DNA of 64,000 bases from Listeria goaensis (lineage in GTDB: Bacteria; Bacillota; Bacilli; Lactobacillales; Listeriaceae), in NCBI RefSeq assembly GCF_900186125.1, contig NZ_FYBQ01000003.1:1-64000 (forward strand). Direction: 5' to 3'. Under the pieces are notes generated by a model. That model was not told the origin of the DNA and did not search any database. It worked only from the letters and a program-made list of their open reading frames with translations. The translations under genes were made by a program, and so were the position numbers. How positions within the stretch are numbered: position 1 is the first letter of the stretch; every line of letters starts with the position of its first letter. Of the stretch, positions 1-9,759 are shown piece by piece.

Positions 1-3000
1 TCACCGTCACCGTTCCATTTGAAGCTCGTGTAACGGTTGTGTTCGCACTTGCTGATTTCCCATTTTTCGTTGCGGTTGCAATGACAACAGTACCTGCCGC
101 TTGTTTTGGAATGGTAATGCTGTAATGCCCACTAGCATCTGCTTTTCCTGTTGCAATCGTAGTATTACCTACTTTAATAACCATATCTGCATTCGGTTCT
201 GCCGTTCCTTCTGCTTTTGTAGAATCAGAATCTAAGGCATTAATTGTCGTTGGCGCAATATTACCTTGTGTAACCGTAGTATTCGCACTTTCTGTTTTGC
301 CTTTCGCTGTTGCACTTGCCGTTACGACCGTTCCAACCGCTTGTTTCGGAATAGTCACACTGTATGTGCCATCAGAAGCTACTGTTCCTGTTGCAATTGT
401 GTTTTGTCCTACTTTAATGACAAGACTTGCATTTGGTTCTGCGGTTCCTTCTGCTTTCACAGAATCCGTTGTAAGTGAGTTAATCGTCGTTGGTGCAATA
501 TTACCTTGTGTGACGGTTGTATTCGCACTTGAAGATTTACCATTCTTCGTTGCGGTTGCTGTCACAATGGTTCCGACTGCTTGTTTTGGAATCGTAATGC
601 TGTAATTTCCGTCTGGACCTACTTGCCCTGTTGCAATCGTCGTTTGACCGACTTTAATCACAAGACTTGCATTTGGTTCTGCGGTTCCTTCTGCTTTCAC
701 AGAATCCGTTGTTAAGTTACCAATTGTTGTTGGTGCAATATTACCTTGAGTAACCGTTGTACTCGCACTTGAAGTTTTTCCATCTGCTGTTGCCGTTGCC
801 GTTACAATGGTTCCGACTGCTTGTTTTGGAATGGTCAGGCTATAATTTCCGTCTGATCCTACTTTTCCTGTTGCAATCGTCGTTTGACCGACTTTAATCA
901 CAATATCAGAATTTGGTTCTGCGGTTCCTTCTGCCTTTACAGAGTCCGTTGTTAAATTATTAATGGTCGTTGCTGCAATAGGTGTCCCTGCTGTTACTAC
1001 AGTTGTAGCACTTGAGGTTTTCCCTTTTGCTGACGCTGTTGCTGTCACACGTTCGCCTTCTGCTTGTTTTGGAATCGTAATCGTGTAGCGACCATCAGAA
1101 CCTACTGTACCAGTTCCAATTGTTGCACCTGCTTGATTTTTAATGACAAGACTCGCATTTGGCTCAGCTGTTCCTTGTGCCGTTGTGGAGTCAGCTGTCA
1201 ATGAATTAATCGTAGTTTGTGCAATACTCATGTCAATAACAGGTGTAGATGCACTCGATGTTTTCCCTTTTGCACTTGCAGTTGCTGTCACAACTGTTCC
1301 AGCTGCTTGTTTTGCAATTGTCATGCTGTAAATACCATCAGAACCTACTAGGCCGCTGGCAATTTGATTATTATTTTGATCTTTAATGACAATTATCGCA
1401 TTGGGTTCTGCATGACCTGTTACACTTGTTGAATCTGTTGTCAGTCCGTCAATAGTTGTTTGTGCAATATTCATATCACTAACAATGGTCATTGCACTCG
1501 ATGTTTTTGTTCCAACTGTTGCAGTCGCGCTTACAACAGCATTTGCTGGTTGTTTTGGAATTGTTAAACTATAAATTCCATCAGAGCCCACTTTTCCTGT
1601 CGCAATCGTGGTTTGACCAACTGTAATTGCAATGTCGGCATTCGGTTCAGCCGTTCCTTGTGCCGTTGTGGAATCCGTTGTCAACGCTTGAATCGTTGTT
1701 TGCTCAATTTCTCCTTGAGTGACCGTTGTGTCCGCACTAGCCGATTTATCTGCTTTCGTTGCTGTTGCAGTCACAATAGTTCCGACAGCTTGTTTTGGAA
1801 TCGTTAAGCTGTAATTTCCGTCTGGACCTACTTGTCCGGTTGCAATTGTCGTTTGACCGACTTTAATCGCAATGTTAGCATTCGGTTCAGCTGTTCCTCG
1901 TGCCGTTGTGGAATCCGTTGTTAAATCACCAATCGTTGTCGGTGCTAGCTCTCCTTGAGTCACCGTTGTGCTCGCACTGGATGATTTACCATTTTTCGTT
2001 GCCGTAGCTGTAACAACTGTTCCAACTTCTTGTTTTGGAATTAAAAGCAGGTACGTACCATCTGAGCCTACGCGACCGCTTGCTAATTGATTATTATTTT
2101 GATCTTTAATCACAATTGTTGCATTTGGTTCTGCATTCCCTTGAGCTACCGTAGAATCCGTTGTCAAAGCACCAATCGTTGTCGGTGCTAATTCTCCTTG
2201 AGTCACCGTTGTGGTAGCCGTATTTGATGTTACACCATTTTTTGTTGCCGTTGCTTCGACAACTGTTCCAACGGCTTGTTTTGGAATCGTAATGCTGTAG
2301 TGACCGCTAGCATCTGTTCTCCCTGTCGCAATCGTTGTTTGGCCGACTTTAATCGTCATGTCCGCATTTGGCTCGGCTGTTCCTTCGGCTTTCACGGAAT
2401 CGGTTGTTAAATCACCAATTGTTGTTGGAGCAAGGTTTCCTTGCGTTACCGTTGTTGATGCCGTATTTGATGTTGTACCATTTTTTGTTGCCGTTGCTTC
2501 CACAACTGTTCCAACTGCTTGTTTTGGAATCGTAATGCTGTAATGACCACTAGCATCTGCTTTTCCTGTTGCAATTGTTGTTTGACCGACTTTAATTGTC
2601 ATATCCGCGTTTGGTTCAGCCGTTCCTTCTGCTTTCACGGAATCGGTTGTTAGACTGTTAATTGTCGTTGCGGCAATCGCTCCTTGAGTAACTGTTGTGG
2701 TTGCCGTATTTGATGTTTTGCCATTTTTTGTTGCCGTTGATTCGACAACTGTTCCAACTGTTTGTTTTGGAATCGTAATGCTGTAATGACCGCTAGCATC
2801 TGCTTTTCCTGTTGCAATCGTTGTTTGACCAACTTTAATCGTCATATCCGCGTTTGGCTCGGCTGTTCCTTCGGCTTTCACGGAATCTGTTGTTAGATTA
2901 TCAATCGTTGTTGGTGCTAGGTTTCCTTGCGTTACCGTTGTTGATGCCGGATCTGCGTTTACACCATTTGCTGTTACATATGCCGTCACAACTGTTCCAG

Positions 3001-3190
3001 CTGCTTGTTTTGGAATGCCAAATTGATATGTGCCATCCCCTGATACTTTCCCTGTAGCAAGTTGATTGTTATTTTGATCTTTAATAACAATGTCTGCATT
3101 CGGTTCTGCGGTTCCATTCACACTTGTTGAGTCTGTAGTTAAACTATTAATAGTTGTTCTTTCTATGTCACTTAAGTCAACTATACTAAG
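1..3190 (-). repeat. ~13 tandem ~243-bp repeats encoding Ig-like domains
   Basis: A unit of 240-247 bp (about 81 residues) recurs, marked by the recurring core TEPN-type motif (GTAEPNADI/M), a GQTTIATG-like strand, an IPKQAAGTVV-like strand and a TTVTQG linker. Boundaries fall near 220, 463, 700, 940, 1186, 1428, 1670, 1910, 2152, 2398, 2638, 2882 and 3129. Some units share long identical stretches (422-473 equals 662-713), while those nearest the N terminus differ more, which suggests ongoing recombination between units. The domain type resembles the bacterial Ig-like Big_6 group. Confidence 0.88.
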
Positions 3191-3847
3191 GTTACTAATT
3201 CGAACTGTACCAGTTGTTGTTTCCAAAGAAACGGATGTTGAATTAGATGTTGCTACAAATTCACCTGTTTGCTGTGATCCAGATGCGCCAACCCAAGTAC
3301 CTGGGTTCGGTATATTCATCCAAAGAGGTAATGGATTGTATAAAGCTTGGTGTACAGCAGAACCATCATTGACAACTACCGCAACATTATTGTTCCCATC
3401 TACATTAGTTGCAGTATATGAGATTTTATAGCGATGTCCTGGAACTGTGGTAAACGCACGTCCAATCCCCATAGATTTCAACATTTGTGGTGAGCTAAGT
3501 TGTACTGAACCATTTCCTTCGAATTTAGTACTCATACTATACACGCCAAAATAATCCCAGCTATCCCCAGGATAACTATCCCAGCTAGCATATTTTGTGT
3601 CATTAATAGTATTAGCCGCTGTCCAATAAATTGGCGTCCAGTAGTTTTTATTATCGAAGTTAGCAGCAGCCCCCAACAAGTTTGTAGATGTTGACTTTAG
3701 GTTGGTTAATTTTGTTCCTTCTGATCCAGTGCTAGTGCCACTAGCAACTACATTGAACGGAAGTGCTGTTACAAGTGTAGAAGCTACCATAGTTGCTGTA
3801 ATCGCGCTGATAGTCATCTTTTTTAATTTAGATTTCTTCATGTTCAC
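1..3847 (-). CDS. Secreted Ig-like-repeat surface adhesin (3' end outside window)
   Basis: Reading frame open on the minus strand from about 3847 to the window edge, so only the N-terminal ~1280 residues are present. It opens with a signal peptide (MNMKKSKLKK, then a hydrophobic stretch ending near VVASGTS). Next comes a ~200-residue unique domain that looks like a carbohydrate-binding/jelly-roll fold (aromatic-rich, with YWTPIYWT and SWDYFGVYS), then about 13 Ig-like repeats. A GTG at 3847 follows the AAAGGAG ribosome site at a usable distance, while the ATG at 3839-3841 is rather far. Proteins of this build in Listeria usually end in an LPXTG sorting signal, but that end is not visible. Likely role: cell-wall adhesin or biofilm protein. 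Family and ligand are inference. Confidence 0.85.
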   Translation of the reverse strand, partial: MNMKKSKLKKMTISAITATMVASTLVTALPFNVVASGTSTGSEGTKLTNLKSTSTNLLGAAANFDNKNYWTPIYWTAANTINDTKYASWDSYPGDSWDYFGVYSMSTKFEGNGSVQLSSPQMLKSMGIGRAFTTVPGHRYKISYTATNVDGNNNVAVVVNDGSAVHQALYNPLPLWMNIPNPGTWVGASGSQQTGEFVATSNSTSVSLETTTGTVRISNLSIVDLSDIERTTINSLTTDSTSVNGTAEPNADIVIKDQNNNQLATGKVSGDGTYQFGIPKQAAGTVVTAYVTANGVNADPASTTVTQGNLAPTTIDNLTTDSVKAEGTAEPNADMTIKVGQTTIATGKADASGHYSITIPKQTVGTVVESTATKNGKTSNTATTTVTQGAIAATTINSLTTDSVKAEGTAEPNADMTIKVGQTTIATGKADASGHYSITIPKQAVGTVVEATATKNGTTSNTASTTVTQGNLAPTTIGDLTTDSVKAEGTAEPNADMTIKVGQTTIATGRTDASGHYSITIPKQAVGTVVEATATKNGVTSNTATTTVTQGELAPTTIGALTTDSTVAQGNAEPNATIVIKDQNNNQLASGRVGSDGTYLLLIPKQEVGTVVTATATKNGKSSSASTTVTQGELAPTTIGDLTTDSTTARGTAEPNANIAIKVGQTTIATGQVGPDGNYSLTIPKQAVGTIVTATATKADKSASADTTVTQGEIEQTTIQALTTDSTTAQGTAEPNADIAITVGQTTIATGKVGSDGIYSLTIPKQPANAVVSATATVGTKTSSAMTIVSDMNIAQTTIDGLTTDSTSVTGHAEPNAIIVIKDQNNNQIASGLVGSDGIYSMTIAKQAAGTVVTATASAKGKTSSASTPVIDMSIAQTTINSLTADSTTAQGTAEPNASLVIKNQAGATIGTGTVGSDGRYTITIPKQAEGERVTATASAKGKTSSATTVVTAGTPIAATTINNLTTDSVKAEGTAEPNSDIVIKVGQTTIATGKVGSDGNYSLTIPKQAVGTIVTATATADGKTSSASTTVTQGNIAPTTIGNLTTDSVKAEGTAEPNASLVIKVGQTTIATGQVGPDGNYSITIPKQAVGTIVTATATKNGKSSSANTTVTQGNIAPTTINSLTTDSVKAEGTAEPNASLVIKVGQNTIATGTVASDGTYSVTIPKQAVGTVVTASATAKGKTESANTTVTQGNIAPTTINALDSDSTKAEGTAEPNADMVIKVGNTTIATGKADASGHYSITIPKQAAGTVVIATATKNGKSASANTTVTRASNGTVTV

Positions 3848-4111
3848 GTTGTTTATTCTCCTTTTTCATGATATTTTATTGATGCAAAAGCTAGAAAGGC
3901 ACACTTCACTATGCTCGATATGTCTTTCTGCAAAATTCATAATTTAAATTTCGTTTTCCTCCTTCCAGTTTCGCACTCATTCATATTAGCACCTAAAAAA
4001 TAGTTAAGTTGGATATAAAAACTGTTTTTTTTCTATGTTTTTTGTAATTTTTGTGACAATTTACAAAAAACGAGCAAGTTTAGTATCAAATCCACAAAAT
4101 AAACGATTGCA

Positions 4112-4154
4112 AAAAAAAGGTTCTATGCTTGATTTTCAAAGCATAGAACCTTTT
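4112..4154 (-). terminator. Intrinsic terminator after pta
   Basis: A 14-15 bp perfect stem (GGTTCTATGCTT paired with AAGCATAGAACC) is followed on the minus strand by eight T residues, just past the pta stop. The rest of the 3848-4194 gap holds the leader and presumed promoter of the adhesin gene. Confidence 0.85.
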
Positions 4155-4194
4155 AATTAATTTTACTTCTCTTTTTTTCATTTTGACTTAATGT

Positions 4195-5172
4195 TTATTT
4201 ACTAACTGCTTGAGCTGCCGTAATAAGTGCAAGATTGTAAACATCTTGTGTGTTACAACCACGAGATAGGTCGTTCACCGGTGCATTTAGTCCTTGTAGA
4301 ACGGGACCTACTGCCTCAAATTTTCCTAAGCGTTGCGCAATTTTATATCCAATATTTCCCGCTTCTAAACTTGGAAAGATGAATACATTGGCATCGCCTT
4401 TAATAACGGATTCAGGAGCCTTTTGCGCAGCAACCGATGGTACGAACGCTGCATCAAATTGGAATTCACCATCAAGTGTCAATTCTGGCGCATTTTCCTT
4501 CGCTAGTTTAGTTGCTTCTGCAACTTTTTCAGTTTCCTCAGACTTTGCCGATCCTTTTGTCGAAAAGCTGAGCATGGCAATGCGCGGCTTGATACCAAAA
4601 ATTTGTGCAGTTTCTGCACTTACAATGGCATTTTCTGCTAAGTCAGCAGCTGTTGGTGCGATATTAATGGCGACATCGCTAAATAGGTAACGTTCCGCAT
4701 CACGCACCATAATCATCGCACCAGCTACTTTCGAAATACCAGGTTTTGTTTTAATAATTTGAAGTGCCGGGCGAACTGTATCCCCTGTTGAATGAATGGC
4801 ACCACTTACTAAACCATCTGCATTTCCAGTGTATACAAGCATCGTTCCAAAATAGTTTGGATCTTGTAGCAACTTACGCGCGTCTTCTTCTGTTGCTTTT
4901 CCTTTACGACGTTCGACAAAGGCTGCCACGAGTTCATCAAATAATGGATCCGTTTCTGGTGTTTTCACTTCGATTCCGTCGACTGAAACACCAGCATTTT
5001 TTGCAGCTTTTTCAATTTCTGCTTTTTGGCCTAATAAAATAGGAGTAATCGCACCTTCTTCGGCAAGGCGTGCTGCTGCTCCAACAATTCGCTCATCTTT
5101 TCCTTCTGGAAGGACAATACGAACTCCTTTTCCAGCAACTTGTTCTTTAATACTTCTCAATAAATCGCTCAT
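4195..5172 (-). CDS. pta: Phosphate acetyltransferase
   Basis: Protein of 325 residues, the usual length of short bacterial Pta. It converts acetyl-CoA and phosphate to acetyl phosphate in the cytosol, the first step of the acetate overflow/ATP-forming pathway with acetate kinase. The sequence shows the N-terminal SDLLRSIKEQVAGKGVRIVLPEGKDERI, the GMLVYTGNADGLVSGA-type region near residue 110, and a C-terminal GPVLQGLNAPVNDLSRGC signature. A GGAGG site lies upstream of the ATG. It is transcribed alone, with its own terminator. It is the counterpart of lmo2103, and as in L. monocytogenes it lies back to back with feoAB. Confidence 0.97.
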   Translation of the reverse strand: MSDLLRSIKEQVAGKGVRIVLPEGKDERIVGAAARLAEEGAITPILLGQKAEIEKAAKNAGVSVDGIEVKTPETDPLFDELVAAFVERRKGKATEEDARKLLQDPNYFGTMLVYTGNADGLVSGAIHSTGDTVRPALQIIKTKPGISKVAGAMIMVRDAERYLFSDVAINIAPTAADLAENAIVSAETAQIFGIKPRIAMLSFSTKGSAKSEETEKVAEATKLAKENAPELTLDGEFQFDAAFVPSVAAQKAPESVIKGDANVFIFPSLEAGNIGYKIAQRLGKFEAVGPVLQGLNAPVNDLSRGCNTQDVYNLALITAAQAVSK

Positions 5173-5411
5173 TTCCTTTTATTCCTCCAATTTCACACAA
5201 ATTCATTTTCTTTTCTTATCATACTATAAAATGTATGAAGTTAACAGGAAAAGCCATAAAAAAACGGATTTTTGCGTCATTTATCTGTACTACAATTTTT
5301 TCTAAACTGTATGAATTCTAGAGAGTTATTTTTACACTAAATATCGCTTTCTTTATATTTTTTTTAAACAACCATTTACTTTTTGAGATATTGTGATAAA
5401 ATGAACTTAAT

Positions 5412-5426
5412 TGATAATGATTCTCA
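5412..5426. promoter_or_regulatory. Fur box in feo promoter
   Basis: TGATAATGATTCTCA matches the 7-1-7 Fur consensus TGATAATNATTATCA at 14 of 15 positions. It lies 32 bp upstream of the feoA start and just downstream of an extended -10-like TGTGATAAA at about 5392. Iron-bound Fur should block transcription here. Confidence 0.85.
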
Positions 5427-5457
5427 AACTCATTTTGAACGATGGGAGGAACGATGC

Positions 5458-5688
5458 ATGCGACTCAATGAACTTTCAACCGGCGAACGCGGTAAAATTT
5501 CTGCTTTAAATGTTTCCAGCTCTATGCTCAAAAGACGTCTGCTGGCGCTTGGTTGCATGGAAGGCTGCGAACTATGTATGAAACAAAAAGGCTTTTTAGG
5601 CGGTCCTTGCACAATTGAAACAAAAGGACAGTACATTAGTATTCGAAGTTGTGATGCTTGCGAAATCGTGGTGGAACGAAATGGCTAA
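5458..5688 (+). CDS. feoA: Ferrous iron transport protein A (SH3-like)
   Basis: FeoA of 76 residues, starting at the ATG behind GGGAGGA. It has the small SH3-like fold typical of the family ([25 protein letters not shown], then the [12 protein letters not shown] end). FeoA works at the cytosolic face with FeoB in ferrous iron uptake. The 3' end overlaps feoB by 8 nt, so translation is probably coupled. The Fur box upstream indicates expression under iron limitation. Four cysteines (positions near 34, 38, 47, 69) are more than in many FeoA proteins, but I draw no function from this. Confidence 0.93.
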   Translation: MRLNELSTGERGKISALNVSSSMLKRRLLALGCMEGCELCMKQKGFLGGPCTIETKGQYISIRSCDACEIVVERNG

Positions 5689-7669
5689 TACATATTGTTT
5701 ACTCGGAAACCCTAATACTGGTAAAACATCGCTTTTTAATGCGCTGACTGGTTCATACGAATACGTCGGCAATTGGAGTGGCGTGACTGTTGAAAAGAAA
5801 GTCGGCACATTAAAAGCGGAAAAAGGTAAGCTCATTGATTTACCGGGCATATACGATATTCATCCTATCTCGCGTGACGAAACTGTTGTAACGCGTTTTT
5901 TAATAGAAGAAAAATTTGATTCGATGTTAAATATTGTTGATGCAGCGCAAATTGAGCGGAATTTAAATTTAACGATTGAATTGCTCGAATTTGGGGCGCC
6001 TGTCGTAATGGGACTCAATATGGTCGATGTGGCGCTAGGCCGTGGGATCAAAATTGACATTCCGAAACTGGCGAGGGCGCTCAAAATACCGGTTTTGCCC
6101 GTCATCGCACGCTCCGGCAAAGGGACAGAAGAAATTCTTGCCACACTGACCGACGAAAAAGCCACGCGAAATCATTCGCTAAAGCTACCTTACGCAAAAC
6201 CAATCGAACGGGCCATTCAAGACCTTTCTGCTCTTTTGGAAAACACGGCTCCGCGTAAGCATTTGCGCTTTTTCGCGCTCCAATTTCTCACTGCCAATCC
6301 TGTGACCGAAAAGCATATTCAAGATGAGCCTTTTTATTCGGCGGCCGTACAGATTCGTGAGGAAACGGCGATGAAACTTACACGCAGCATTGAAAGTGAG
6401 ATACTCGAAACCAGACGTGCTTTTATCCAAGATATTTGTGTGGAAGCGGTCACCTACACGGGAACTAACGTGCCACTTTCAGATAAGCTTGACCAAATTG
6501 TGACCCATCGTTTTTTCGGCATTCCCATTTTCCTTGGTATCATGTGGCTGATTTTTCAAATTACATTTACATGGGTTGGCGTGCCGCTCTCTGATTTGCT
6601 TGACGGGTTTTTCAGCGGGCCACTAACAGATTTCACCACGCAATTTTTGGCGTCCTTGGGTACAAGTCATTTTTTAATTGATTTAATCACAAACGGTATT
6701 ATTGCGGGTGTTGGCGGTGTGCTCGTGTTCGTTCCGCAAATTTTGGTGATTTTCTTCTTTATTTCGCTGCTTGAAGATTCTGGCTATATGGCGCGGATTG
6801 CGGTTGTGATGGACCGGATTATGGAAATGTTTGGGCTAAACGGCAAAGCCTTCATTCCGATGATCATTGGCTTTGGCTGCAACGTTCCAGGCATCATGGC
6901 GGCTCGCTCCATCGAAGAATCCAAAGAACGTACATTGACGATTTTGATTACGCCATTTATGTCGTGCTCTGCGAGGCTTCCCGTCTATGCGCTATTTGTC
7001 GGTGTTTTCTTTGCGCAGTATCAAGCGCTCGTTGTGCTCTCGCTTTACGTCATTGGCATTGTGATGGCGCTTCTCATGACTAAAATTTTATCCAAAACGC
7101 TACTTAAAAACGATAATTCGGTTTTTGTCGTTGAACTGCCACCGTATCGTTTCCCTTCATTCAAAACGCTATGGCGCAGCACATGGGAAAAAGGCAAAGG
7201 TTTTTTGAAAAAAGCAGGCACGTTTATTTTTGCTGGTTCGGTCATCATTTGGTTGCTCAATTACGCTGGCCCAGGCGGGTTTGATGTTCCGATGGGCGAA
7301 AGCTTTCTCGCTATGATTGGCGGCTTTTTAGCGCCTCTTTTGGTTCCCCTCGGTTTTGGCACTTGGCAAGCCGGCGCAACTTTAATTCCGGGGTTTTTAG
7401 CTAAAGAAGTAGTGGTTTCAACGATGGCGATTATTTATTCAGTTGGAGAAGACAGCCTTGGGAGCGTTGTTAGCGCATTTTACACTCCGCTTTCTGCCTA
7501 CTGTTTCATGTTGTTCATCTTGCTTTATGTCCCCTGCCTTGCGACTGTTGCGGCCATTCGGAAGGAAACGGCGTCATGGAAATGGACTGCATTCGCAACG
7601 CTCTATCCGCTATTAACTGCCTACGTAATTGTTCTTCTTGTGTATCAAATTGGAAATCTATTTATTTAA
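5681..7669 (+). CDS. feoB: Ferrous iron transporter B, GTPase permease
   Basis: Polytopic inner-membrane protein of 662 residues that takes up Fe2+. I chose the start [16 protein letters not shown] because it places the G1 P-loop (GNPNTGKTS) at the N terminus as in all FeoB. G3 is DLPG and G4 is NMVD. After the cytosolic GTPase and helical spacer, the C-terminal half carries two Gate-type modules with the conserved [13 protein letters not shown] and [13 protein letters not shown] segments. It overlaps feoA and is followed by a small cysteine-bearing membrane protein. The operon lies under a Fur box. Confidence 0.97.
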   Translation: MANTYCLLGNPNTGKTSLFNALTGSYEYVGNWSGVTVEKKVGTLKAEKGKLIDLPGIYDIHPISRDETVVTRFLIEEKFDSMLNIVDAAQIERNLNLTIELLEFGAPVVMGLNMVDVALGRGIKIDIPKLARALKIPVLPVIARSGKGTEEILATLTDEKATRNHSLKLPYAKPIERAIQDLSALLENTAPRKHLRFFALQFLTANPVTEKHIQDEPFYSAAVQIREETAMKLTRSIESEILETRRAFIQDICVEAVTYTGTNVPLSDKLDQIVTHRFFGIPIFLGIMWLIFQITFTWVGVPLSDLLDGFFSGPLTDFTTQFLASLGTSHFLIDLITNGIIAGVGGVLVFVPQILVIFFFISLLEDSGYMARIAVVMDRIMEMFGLNGKAFIPMIIGFGCNVPGIMAARSIEESKERTLTILITPFMSCSARLPVYALFVGVFFAQYQALVVLSLYVIGIVMALLMTKILSKTLLKNDNSVFVVELPPYRFPSFKTLWRSTWEKGKGFLKKAGTFIFAGSVIIWLLNYAGPGGFDVPMGESFLAMIGGFLAPLLVPLGFGTWQAGATLIPGFLAKEVVVSTMAIIYSVGEDSLGSVVSAFYTPLSAYCFMLFILLYVPCLATVAAIRKETASWKWTAFATLYPLLTAYVIVLLVYQIGNLFI

Positions 7670-7688
7670 GAAAGGGCTTGAATGTGCT

Positions 7689-7850
7689 ATGGCTATTTTT
7701 GTTAATCTTTTGCTTGGTGGACTTATATTCGGTTATACGATTTTTGCCCTTGTTCGCTTCACAAAAAAGAGCAGACAAGGAAAATGTGCAGCTTGTGAGC
7801 TTGAGAAAACATGCGAGTCTGAAAATGAGCTACCCACACATCTAAAATAA
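7689..7850 (+). CDS. FeoB-associated Cys-rich membrane protein
   Basis: Protein of 53 residues: one N-terminal membrane helix (MAIFVNLLLGGLIFGYTIFAL), then a short basic tail with CAACELEKTC, the CxxC-plus-Cys pattern seen in FeoB-associated small proteins that often replace FeoC in Firmicutes. It lies 19 bp after feoB in the same operon. It may help assemble or regulate the FeoB complex, but its biochemical role is not settled even for the family. Confidence 0.8.
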   Translation: MAIFVNLLLGGLIFGYTIFALVRFTKKSRQGKCAACELEKTCESENELPTHLK

Positions 7851-7869
7851 TTTTTTCTATGAGAAAATG

Positions 7870-7926
7870 CTAAAAAGCAACACTTTTTCCCCTTTGAACT
7901 TGGAGAGAAAGGTTGCTTTTTTTTGT
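7870..7926. terminator. Bidirectional terminator between feo operon and threonine aldolase gene
   Basis: AAAAAGCAAC and GTTGCTTTTT form the outer stem with an inner TTTTTCCCC/GGAGAGAAA region. T runs on both strands serve the convergent genes. Confidence 0.75.
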
Positions 7927-7942
7927 AAAATTTAAAATATGA

Positions 7943-9016
7943 TTAGCGAAGTTCGGAAAACAATTCGTCCAGCTGGTCATTTGGGATTTCCAAATAGGCG
8001 TCACCTATCGGGATTTCAAACGTGCATGTGTGACTTCCTTTTTCAATCAAATAGCCGGTCACACCAATATCGGTTTTGGACTGGGCAATCGCAATTCGCT
8101 TCGCCACATCTGCTAGCGGCGCATCAAATTGCACGTGGAACATGTTTGAAACAGGGATTTCTGGAATGGTTTTCACATCTGTAAGCGCATTGAAACGAGC
8201 GGCAAGCTCCTTCGCTTTTTCAAAATACAGCGCCATTTTAGTTTTGCGTTTTTCAAAATAGTAATCGGCCGATAAAATGTACGGGTACAAACTGATTAAA
8301 TCCCCACCGTAACGCCGTTTCCATGCTTTAGCTTGCTTGAGAAAATCAGTTGGGCCAGCTAAAATTGCGCCGGCAATGCCGCCTATGCCCTTATAAAAGG
8401 AAATGTACACGGTATCAAACAGCGCACAAATTTCGCTCGCTTCTTTTTGGTAAAAAGGCAATACTTCAAAAAGGCGTGCACCATCTAAATGTAACGCAAT
8501 GCCGTTTTGTTTGCAGTATTCGGAAATTTGAACGAGTTCTTCAAAACTTGGTAGTTGCCCGCCAATTTCCCTTTGAGGAAGCTCGAGTAAAACGCAGGCT
8601 ACTTTTTCACCCAAAGTTTGAATGTCTTCAAGTGTTGGTACGCGGTCTTGTTCGCAAAGTAGCGCGGTTTCAATATTGTGAAGCTTTTTCAAGCCGTCTG
8701 CCTCATGGATTTCCAGATGAGCGAGCGGGTGATAGGCAACGCGCGGTATGTTTTTTTCATCCGCCCAAATTCTAAGCGCAATTTGCTGTGCCATCGTACC
8801 GCTTGGGAAGAAAACTGCTTGTTCCAGACCTAAAACCCCTGCCATTTTTTCTTCAAAATTTGAAATCAACGAACCTGTACCGTAAATATCGCTCGCAGTT
8901 TCCCCGTCCACATTTGCGATGACTTCTTTTAAAACGGAGATGTCGCGTGGCCCATTATTCGCTAATTTAAAAGTTGTTTCCTGATAAGTTTCTTTTAAAT
9001 AATCTGGTTTTTCCAC
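7943..9016 (-). CDS. Low-specificity threonine aldolase / beta-eliminating lyase family
   Basis: PLP-dependent fold-type I enzyme of 357 residues. Visible features are SDIYGTGSLISNFEEKMA, FFPSGTMAQQIAL (phosphate-binding loop), LHLDGARLFE (the Asp that holds the PLP nitrogen) and SFYKGIGGIAGA with the PLP-binding Lys in SFYKG. The family splits L-threonine or L-allo-threonine into glycine and acetaldehyde. The sequence cannot exclude a related substrate. The stop is followed by a shared terminator, and the VOC-family gene lies just upstream in the same direction (27 bp), so the two are probably cotranscribed. Confidence 0.85.
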   Translation of the reverse strand: MEKPDYLKETYQETTFKLANNGPRDISVLKEVIANVDGETASDIYGTGSLISNFEEKMAGVLGLEQAVFFPSGTMAQQIALRIWADEKNIPRVAYHPLAHLEIHEADGLKKLHNIETALLCEQDRVPTLEDIQTLGEKVACVLLELPQREIGGQLPSFEELVQISEYCKQNGIALHLDGARLFEVLPFYQKEASEICALFDTVYISFYKGIGGIAGAILAGPTDFLKQAKAWKRRYGGDLISLYPYILSADYYFEKRKTKMALYFEKAKELAARFNALTDVKTIPEIPVSNMFHVQFDAPLADVAKRIAIAQSKTDIGVTGYLIEKGSHTCTFEIPIGDAYLEIPNDQLDELFSELR

Positions 9017-9043
9017 TTCCAGCCCTCCTTTTAAAATTCAATT

Positions 9044-9457
9044 TTATTCAAAAAACTGCAAAGTGTAGCCATCAATTGTTTCTACTTGGCAGAGCTTTGT
9101 TTCAAAATCGGCGGCAGCGTGTAAGGTGACTTTCTCCCAGCCACTGTTTATGACGTGAGCGTGCAGTTTTTCGATACCTTGCACTTTCATGAAAGCGACG
9201 GTACCGCCTTTTGGTTCGCCGTATAAAAGATGGAAGCCAGTAAATGGTGCGATATGTAGGCTTTCAAATTCACGCGGGAGGTCAAACGCACAGCCATATG
9301 TGCCGCTTCCATTTTCGTCGCGCTCATCAATTTCGCAGTACCAACCGAGTGTTTTGGTGAACCAAGCGATGGTTTCATCCATGTTGGCGGTGTAGTAAAC
9401 AGGACCGGTTTCCTTTACTACAAACCCTCTTTCTTTAAATTTATTCCAATCTTCCAT
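9044..9457 (-). CDS. VOC (glyoxalase/bleomycin-resistance) family protein
   Basis: Protein of 137 residues, starting at MEDWNKF after a GGGG ribosome site. It has a single VOC-type half: GPVYYTANMDETIAWFTKTLGWYCEID followed by GFHLLYGEPKGGTVAFMKVQGIEKLHAHV. Such proteins bind metal or small ligands, and many are uncharacterised resistance or isomerase enzymes. It sits between the threonine aldolase and a small HTH gene, all on the minus strand with short gaps, consistent with one operon. No substrate can be assigned. Confidence 0.75.
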   Translation of the reverse strand: MEDWNKFKERGFVVKETGPVYYTANMDETIAWFTKTLGWYCEIDERDENGSGTYGCAFDLPREFESLHIAPFTGFHLLYGEPKGGTVAFMKVQGIEKLHAHVINSGWEKVTLHAAADFETKLCQVETIDGYTLQFFE

Positions 9458-9473
9458 GGTTTCATCCCCTTTT

Positions 9474-9719
9474 TTAATGTTCATACGGGCGATATTTTTT
9501 GCGTAATTCGGTCTGGTTTGCCAAGCGAGTTTCGATATCTATTCGGTGGAACAGTAGGACATTTCCTTTGCGAATGTGCGGAATAATGTTGCGTTTCGCA
9601 AGAGACTGTATGGCTTGCTTCGTTACGCCTAAAAATTTAGCGGATTCTTCTGAAGTTAAAAATGTTTCTTCTAAAAACAGCCGATCTTGTTCTTGTTTGC
9701 TTATTTCCAAGACGTTCAC
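9474..9719 (-). CDS. Small excisionase-type/MerR-like winged-helix DNA-binding protein
   Basis: About 81 residues from the GTG start (VNVLEISKQEQ) placed by the AAAGGG ribosome site. The core TSEESAKFLGVTKQAIQSLAKRNIIPHIRKGNVLLFHRIDIE is the winged-helix DNA-binding domain called excisionase/HTH_17. No integrase lies nearby, so a chromosomal regulator is more likely than a phage excisionase. The gene is divergent from the nitroreductase gene, and a 12-bp perfect inverted repeat lies between them, a possible operator for it. Confidence 0.75.
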   Translation of the reverse strand: MNVLEISKQEQDRLFLEETFLTSEESAKFLGVTKQAIQSLAKRNIIPHIRKGNVLLFHRIDIETRLANQTELRKKYRPYEH

Positions 9720-9759
9720 ACCCTTTCTCTCTTCTAGTGTAGAAAAAATTGGCATTTTT

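Noticed and set aside
266-3431. Series of plus-strand open frames through the repeat region
   Set aside because: They are antisense to the adhesin repeats and follow its repeat period; they have no ribosome sites and no protein family character.
4250-4690. 146-residue plus-strand frame opposite pta
   Set aside because: Shadow of pta on the other strand; the composition reflects codon use of the real gene.
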